Shown one piece after another: positions 59,329 through 64,000 of a DNA stretch of 64,000 nucleotides. How positions within the stretch are numbered: position 1 is the first letter of the stretch; each line of letters starts with the position of its first letter. The translations under genes and the position numbers were made by a program. The notes below the pieces were generated by a model that was not told the origin of the DNA, searched no databases, and was given only the letters and a program-made list of their open reading frames with translations. The stretch is from Streptomyces cyaneus (GTDB lineage Bacteria; Actinomycetota; Actinomycetes; Streptomycetales; Streptomycetaceae): assembly GCF_004028635.1 (NCBI RefSeq), contig NZ_RQJW01000011.1:1-64000 (forward strand), in the 5' to 3' direction.

Positions 59329-59382
59329 CCACCGCGTACGACCAGGTACGGGTGGACACCGTCGTCCTCGACCCGCGCGCAG

Positions 59383-59408
59383 ACCTCTCGCACCCGCGAG
59401 AGGTTTTT
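59383..59408 (+). terminator. cimA attenuator, intrinsic terminator
   Basis: ACCTCTCG (59383-59390) pairs with CGAGAGGT (59397-59404) over a 6-nt loop and runs into TTTTT (59404-59408) followed by CTGTTT. It is followed by about 110 nt of leader before cimA. Like the ilvB attenuator it has a U-tract unusual for this genome. Confidence 0.83.
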
Positions 59409-59518
59409 CTGTTTCCCGGCCCACCCGCAGCCGGGCGGAGAGCGTGAGGGACCATAGGTGGGGGCGGTGGAACCGGTCATTCCGGTAGACCGAGATCCAA
59501 CACAGGAGCCTTACGACC

Positions 59519-61123
59519 ATGACGGTAACCAGCGAGCTCGACGACTCGTTCCACGTCTTCGACACCACCCTGCGCGACGGCGCCCAGCGGGAGGGCATCA
59601 ACCTCACCGTCGCCGACAAGCTGGCCATCGCACGGCACCTGGACGACTTCGGCGTGGGCTTCATCGAGGGCGGCTGGCCCGGTGCCAACCCCCGGGACAC
59701 CGAGTTCTTCGCGCGCGCCCAGCAGGAGATCGACTTCAAGCACGCCCAGCTGGTCGCCTTCGGCGCGACCCGCCGCGCGGGCGCCAAGGCGAGCGAGGAC
59801 CCGCAGGTCAAGGCGCTGCTGGAGTCCGGCGCCCCGGTGATCACCCTGGTCGCGAAGTCCCACGACCGGCACGTCGAGCTCGCCCTGCGCACCACGCTGG
59901 ACGAGAACCTGGAGATGGTCCGCGACACGGTGTCCCACCTGCGCGAGCAGGGCCGCCGCGTCTTCGTCGACTGCGAGCACTTCTTCGACGGCTACCGCGC
60001 CAACCCCGAGTACGCGAAATCCGTCGTCCGTACGGCCTCGGAGGCCGGCGCCGACGTCGTCATCCTCTGCGACACCAACGGCGGCATGCTCCCCGCCCAG
60101 GTCCAGGCGGTCGTCTCGACGGTCCTCGCCGACACCGGCGCCCGGCTCGGCATCCACGCCCAGGACGACACCGGCTGCGCGGTCGCCAACACCCTCGCCG
60201 CGGTCGACGCGGGCGCGACCCACGTCCAGTGCACGGCCAACGGCTACGGCGAGCGGGTCGGCAACGCCAACCTGTTCCCGGTCGTCGCGGCCCTGGAGCT
60301 GAAGTACGGCAAGAAGGTCCTCCCCGACGGCCACCTGCGCGAGATGACCCGTATCTCGCACGCCATCGCCGAGGTCGTCAACCTCACCCCGTCCACGCAC
60401 CAGCCCTACGTCGGCGTCTCCGCCTTCGCGCACAAGGCCGGCCTGCACGCTTCCGCGATCAAGGTCGACCCGGACCTGTACCAGCACATCGACCCCGAGC
60501 AGGTCGGCAACACCATGCGGATGCTGGTCTCCGACATGGCGGGCCGCGCCTCCGTCGAGCTCAAGGGCAAGGAGCTCGGCATCGACCTGGGCGGCGACCG
60601 TGAGCTGGTCGGCCGGGTGGTCGAGCGGGTCAAGGAGCGGGAGCTCAAGGGCTACACGTACGAGGCGGCGGACGCGAGCTTCGAACTCCTCCTGCGCGCC
60701 GAGGTCGAGGGCAAGCCCCTGAAGTACTTCGACGTCGAGTCCTGGCGCGCGATCGTCGAGGACCGCCCCGACGGCAGCCACGCCAACGAGGCCACGGTCA
60801 AGCTCTTCGCCAAGGGCGAGCGCATCGTCGCCACGGCGGAGGGCAACGGCCCGGTCAACGCCCTCGACCGCGCGCTCCGGGTCGCCCTGGAGAAGATCTA
60901 CCCCCAGCTCGCCAAGCTCGACCTCGTCGACTACAAGGTCCGCATCCTGGAGGGTGTGCACGGCACCCAGTCCACCACCCGCGTCCTGATCTCCACGTCC
61001 GACGGGGCGGGGGAGTGGTCCACGGTCGGCGTCGCCGAGAACGTCATCGCGGCGTCCTGGCAGGCACTGGAGGACGCGTACACGTACGGGCTGCTGCGGG
61101 CCGGGGTGACGCCGGCCGAGTAG
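59519..61123 (+). CDS. cimA: citramalate synthase
   Basis: This 534-aa enzyme of the alpha-isopropylmalate/homocitrate synthase family condenses pyruvate with acetyl-CoA, giving a threonine-independent route to isoleucine. The N-terminal motif is DTTLRDGAQREGINLTVADK and the metal-binding HxH-type motif is in LGIHAQDDTGCAVAN. QCTANGYGERVGNANL and a C-terminal regulatory (LeuA allosteric) domain from about residue 395 follow. FIEGGWPGANPRD and the length place it with the CimA type rather than LeuA. ATG 59519 has AGGAGCC upstream. Expression is probably attenuated by the leader at 59293-59408. Confidence 0.93.
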   Translation: MTVTSELDDSFHVFDTTLRDGAQREGINLTVADKLAIARHLDDFGVGFIEGGWPGANPRDTEFFARAQQEIDFKHAQLVAFGATRRAGAKASEDPQVKALLESGAPVITLVAKSHDRHVELALRTTLDENLEMVRDTVSHLREQGRRVFVDCEHFFDGYRANPEYAKSVVRTASEAGADVVILCDTNGGMLPAQVQAVVSTVLADTGARLGIHAQDDTGCAVANTLAAVDAGATHVQCTANGYGERVGNANLFPVVAALELKYGKKVLPDGHLREMTRISHAIAEVVNLTPSTHQPYVGVSAFAHKAGLHASAIKVDPDLYQHIDPEQVGNTMRMLVSDMAGRASVELKGKELGIDLGGDRELVGRVVERVKERELKGYTYEAADASFELLLRAEVEGKPLKYFDVESWRAIVEDRPDGSHANEATVKLFAKGERIVATAEGNGPVNALDRALRVALEKIYPQLAKLDLVDYKVRILEGVHGTQSTTRVLISTSDGAGEWSTVGVAENVIAASWQALEDAYTYGLLRAGVTPAE

Positions 61124-61178
61124 GCCGAACGGACCTCGCCGCCGCCCCCGGGCCTGTCGTCCACGGCACAGTGGAGCC

Positions 61179-61619
61179 ATGGACGACACGGACACGGACA
61201 CGGACGACAGGAACCTGTTGGCCCGGGGCGGTGTGGCGACCCGCCTGCCCGCCCAGGACCTGGAGCGGGCGCGGCGTTTCTACGCCGAGAAGCTCGGCCT
61301 GGAGCCCGTCGACGAGCGGCCGGGCGGGCTGCTGTACCGGTGCGGGAATACGGAGTTCGCCGTGTACCGGTCCACGGGAGCCTCCCCCGGCACCTTCACC
61401 CAGATGGGCTGGCAGGTCGAGGACGTCGAAGCGGTCGTGGCGGAACTCAGGCGGCGCGGCGTGGAGTTCGAGGAGGTCGACGTCCCCGGCTTCCACACCA
61501 CGAACGGCATCGCCGACATCGAGGGCCACTACCCGAGCAAGGGCTTCAGCGGTGAACGCGCCGCCTGGTTCCACGACAGCGAGGGCAACCTGCTGGGCAT
61601 CGGCCAGCCGTACGCCTGA
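61179..61619 (+). CDS. VOC-family (glyoxalase/bleomycin-resistance-like) protein
   Basis: This 146-aa protein has one vicinal-oxygen-chelate domain pair: LPAQDLERARRFYAEKLGLEP in the first half and TQMGWQVEDVEAVVAELRRRGVEF in the second, ending WFHDSEGNLLGIGQPY. The family includes metal-dependent lyases, dioxygenases and drug-binding proteins; no specific reaction can be chosen. The acidic repeat DTDTDTDD at the start is unusual. It lies 55 bp after cimA with no visible terminator between, so it may be co-transcribed. Confidence 0.88.
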   Translation: MDDTDTDTDDRNLLARGGVATRLPAQDLERARRFYAEKLGLEPVDERPGGLLYRCGNTEFAVYRSTGASPGTFTQMGWQVEDVEAVVAELRRRGVEFEEVDVPGFHTTNGIADIEGHYPSKGFSGERAAWFHDSEGNLLGIGQPYA

Positions 61620-61734
61620 GGCGCACCGGCCGGCCGGCTGACAACTCGGCGCACGCCCGCGCGTTCACTTGCTGAAGGAGCAACACCACTGATCCGGCCG
61701 GGAGTTGAGTGCACTCCTGTCCTGACGTGAAGTC

Positions 61735-61778
61735 TTGACGCCAATCGACACCGCCAGTTAACTCACGGCGTGAGCTAA
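61735..61778 (+). promoter_or_regulatory. GH3 gene promoter with operator on the -10 box
   Basis: TTGACG (61735-61740) and TTAACT (61758-61763) are 17 bp apart, a good housekeeping-type promoter. The -10 box is the left end of a 21-bp near-perfect palindrome (61758-61778; core CTCAC-GGC-GTGAG) that matches its own complement at 18 of 21 positions. A repressor binding here would block the promoter; substrate induction of the beta-glucosidase is the obvious reason. Confidence 0.72.
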
Positions 61779-61814
61779 GTCATATGTTGACGTCTGAGAG
61801 TCGAGGGACGTTCC

Positions 61815-64000
61815 ATGCGAAGAACCGCCCTGCTCGTCTCCGCCGCACTCCTCACCGCCCTGCTCCCGCTCACGGCCGCCGCCCCCGCATCCGGCGCCGA
61901 CGACCCCGTCCCGGTCCCCGTCGACCGCTTCGAGGGCGAGGTGCCCTTCGCGAGCCCGCCCGCCGAGGGCGTCTTCACCTGGGGCAGCGACAACGACGAC
62001 CCGCCCGCCCTGCAGCTGACCGCCCGCGACGATGCACCCGAGGGCGAAAAGGTCCTGGCCGGCACGTACGACATCAGCGGCTACGGCGGCTTCACCCACG
62101 GCTTCGCCTTCGCCGAGCCGGCCCACGACTGGTCCGCCCACAAGGGCATCCGCCTGTGGTGGGACGGCCAGAACAACGGCAAGAAGATCGCCTTCGAGCT
62201 CCGGGACGGGGGCGCCAACGGCGAGGCCTCCGAGCTGTGGACGACCTCCTTCACCGACGACTTCACCGGCTGGAAACAGATCGAGCTGCCGTTCACCGAC
62301 TTCACCTATCGCACCGACTACCAGCCCGTCGGCGGCATCGACCACATCCTCGGCCTCACCGAGACCTGGGGCTACGCCGTCACCCTCCCGGTCGGCATCA
62401 AGGCCCGATTCGCCATGGACGGCGTCGAGTTGTACGGCAAGGCCGACCAGTCCCTGAAGGCCTCCGTCCGCACCGACTCCGCCGTTCACCCCACCGACGA
62501 GGGCGGTACGGCGACCGCGAAGCTCACCGTCGCCACCACGGGCTCCACGCCCCTCGACGAACCCGTCACCGTCACCTACGAGACCACCGGCGGCACCGCC
62601 GACCCCGGCAAGGACTACCGCCCGGTCACCGGAACCGTCACCTTCCCGGCCGGCACGGTCTCCGGCACCACCCGCGAGATCCGCGTCCCCACCCTCAGGG
62701 ACAGATCCGCCGAGCCCGCCGAGACGATCCCGCTGAAGCTGACGGTCACCGGCGCCAAGGCCCCGACCGAGACCCCGCAGATCGTCATCGACGCGCACGG
62801 ACTGCCGTATCTCGACGCCAAGTTGCCGGTGCGAAAGCGTGTAGCCGACCTTCTCTCCCGCCTCTCCCTGGCGGAGAAGGCCGGCCAGATGACCCAGGCC
62901 GAGCGCGGCGCCCTGACGAACCCGGGTGACGTCGCCGCCTACGACCTCGGCTCGATCCTGTCCGGTGGCGGCTCGACGCCGACGCCCAACACCGCCGAGG
63001 CCTGGGCCGAGATGATCGACGGCTTCCAGCTCCGGGCGCAGACGACCCGCTTCCAGATCCCGCTGATCTACGGCGTCGACGCGGTGCACGGCCACAACAA
63101 CCTGGTCGGCGCGACGATCATGCCGCACAACATCGGACTCGGGGCGTCCCGGAACCCGGGGCTCGCCCACCGGGCCGGCGCGGTGACCGCCGCCGAGACC
63201 CGGGCGACCGGCATCCCCTGGGACTTCGCGCCCTGCCTGTGCGTGACGCGGGACGACCGCTGGGGGCGGGCGTACGAGTCCTTCGGTGAGGACCCGGCCC
63301 TCGTCGACGCCATGGAGACCGTCATCCAGGGCCTGCAGGGCAGGCCCGACGGACGCGACCTGGACCGGAACGACAAGGTCCTCGCCACCGCCAAGCACTT
63401 CGTCGGCGACGGCGGCACCGCGTACGGCTCCTCCACCACCGGCACGTACACCGTCGACCAGGGCGTCACCAAGGTCACCCGGCAGCAGCTGGAGGCCGTG
63501 CACCTGGCGCCGTACGAGACGGCCGTCGACCGGGGTGTCGGCACGGTCATGCCGTCGTACTCCTCGCTCGACCTCATCGGCGACGGACAGGGCCCGGTCA
63601 AGATGCACGCCCGTGCCGACATGATCAACGGCGTGCTCAAGGGGCGCATGGGCTTCGACGGCTTCGTCATCAGCGACTGGAACGGCATCGACCAGATCCC
63701 CGGCGACTACGCCTCCGACATCCGTACGTCGGTGAACGCGGGCCTCGACATGATCATGGCCCCGTACGCCTTCCGGGACTTCCACACCACGCTCGTCCAG
63801 GAGGTCCGGGCCGGGCGCGTGAGCGAGAAGCGCGTCGATGACGCCGTGTCCCGCATCCTCACGCAGAAGTTCCGGCTGGGGCTCTTCGAGAAGCCGTACG
63901 CCGACACGAGCGGCGCGGCGAAGATCGGGTCCGCCGAACACCGGGCCGTGGCACGGCGGGCGGCGGCCGAGTCGCAGGTGCTGCTGAAGAACACGGACGG
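61815..64000 (+). CDS. secreted GH3 beta-glucosidase with CBM11 and Calx-beta domains (partial)
   Basis: The gene runs off the end of the window; 728 codons are visible. It has a signal peptide (about 1-25), then a CBM11-like carbohydrate-binding domain (about 38-205, with DISGYGGFTHGFAF). A Calx-beta-like immunoglobulin domain (about 213-318) and a family 3 glycoside hydrolase domain from about residue 335 follow. The nucleophile Asp is residue 621 in VISDWNGID; AKHFVGDGGT and YGVDAVHGHNN are other GH3 motifs. It should release glucose from cellobiose or beta-glucans outside the cell. ATG 61815 has GAGGGA 7 nt upstream. Confidence 0.9.
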   Translation, partial: MRRTALLVSAALLTALLPLTAAAPASGADDPVPVPVDRFEGEVPFASPPAEGVFTWGSDNDDPPALQLTARDDAPEGEKVLAGTYDISGYGGFTHGFAFAEPAHDWSAHKGIRLWWDGQNNGKKIAFELRDGGANGEASELWTTSFTDDFTGWKQIELPFTDFTYRTDYQPVGGIDHILGLTETWGYAVTLPVGIKARFAMDGVELYGKADQSLKASVRTDSAVHPTDEGGTATAKLTVATTGSTPLDEPVTVTYETTGGTADPGKDYRPVTGTVTFPAGTVSGTTREIRVPTLRDRSAEPAETIPLKLTVTGAKAPTETPQIVIDAHGLPYLDAKLPVRKRVADLLSRLSLAEKAGQMTQAERGALTNPGDVAAYDLGSILSGGGSTPTPNTAEAWAEMIDGFQLRAQTTRFQIPLIYGVDAVHGHNNLVGATIMPHNIGLGASRNPGLAHRAGAVTAAETRATGIPWDFAPCLCVTRDDRWGRAYESFGEDPALVDAMETVIQGLQGRPDGRDLDRNDKVLATAKHFVGDGGTAYGSSTTGTYTVDQGVTKVTRQQLEAVHLAPYETAVDRGVGTVMPSYSSLDLIGDGQGPVKMHARADMINGVLKGRMGFDGFVISDWNGIDQIPGDYASDIRTSVNAGLDMIMAPYAFRDFHTTLVQEVRAGRVSEKRVDDAVSRILTQKFRLGLFEKPYADTSGAAKIGSAEHRAVARRAAAESQVLLKNTD

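Noticed and set aside
59212..59518. T-box riboswitch before cimA
   Set aside because: I looked for the conserved T-box sequence AGGGTGGNACCGCG and did not find it; the leader-peptide model fits instead.

Overview
The window is a gene-dense, very GC-rich stretch of an actinomycete chromosome. GTG and TTG starts are frequent, third codon positions are almost always G or C, genes overlap as ATGA/GTGA, and several -10 boxes sit 6-8 nt upstream of start codons as in leaderless mRNAs. Gene content and order (ligA, rmdB-type c-di-GMP phosphodiesterase, gatCAB, GGDEF protein, ilvBNC, serA, proline catabolism, leuB, ilvE, a second urease, agmatine deiminase, cimA) correspond to what I recall of the Streptomyces coelicolor SCO5494-SCO5529 region. 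That is recall, not a search. The organism is therefore most likely a Streptomyces, and most of the window is conserved core chromosome with a few more variable insertions.

Layout. 1-3.5 kb: a short cobalamin-independent methionine synthase and NAD-dependent DNA ligase. 3.7-6 kb: a membrane GGDEF-EAL protein (RmdB). 6-7.7 kb: a TetR regulator divergent from a DUF4267-cupin operon, with twin operators between them. 7.7-11.3 kb: gatC-gatA-(80-aa protein)-gatB. 11.3-20.3 kb: a methyltransferase, small membrane proteins, an MMPL transporter with a GNAT, and a 1029-aa LAL-type LuxR regulator. 20.3-24.1 kb: exported PQQ-type sugar dehydrogenase, aldo/keto reductase and 2-hydroxyacid dehydrogenase. 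24.5-27.5 kb: a second GGDEF protein whose EAL domain is degenerate. 27.6-33.3 kb: ilvB-ilvN-ilvC and serA, with a leader-peptide attenuator before ilvB.

33.3-40.6 kb is accessory in character: an MFS pump divergent from a TetR gene, then a four-gene Opp/Nik-type ABC importer with both permeases fused. A good match to a Zur (zinc) box overlies the importer's promoter, so I propose it takes up a zinc complex, as staphylopine-type systems do. A WD40 gene remnant lies just upstream. 40.8-45 kb: PucR-type regulator, proline dehydrogenase and glutamate-semialdehyde dehydrogenase (proline to glutamate). 45-48 kb: a DUF5988 protein, an AAC(2')-I-like acetyltransferase, an unlisted 46-aa peptide and a Tat-exported purple-acid-phosphatase-like lipoprotein. 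48.1-50.5 kb: leuB and ilvE.

50.5-56.7 kb: an NCS1 permease divergent from ureAB-ureC-agmatine deiminase-zinc-ribbon protein-TetR. The urease alpha subunit keeps all metal ligands but lacks the flap cysteine, and no ureDEFG genes are present, so it may be a ureido/guanidino-compound hydrolase rather than a housekeeping urease. 56.8-59.2 kb: two exported beta-propeller proteins. 59.2-61.1 kb: cimA behind a second leader-peptide attenuator (Ile-Ile codons). 61.2-64 kb: a VOC protein and a secreted GH3 beta-glucosidase that runs off the end.

Functional themes: branched-chain amino-acid synthesis (ilvBNC, leuB, ilvE, cimA) with two classical attenuators; c-di-GMP turnover (two enzymes of probably opposite sign); nitrogen acquisition (proline, agmatine/ureido compounds); and metal-regulated uptake. 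No rRNA, tRNA, CRISPR array, insertion sequence or prophage was seen.
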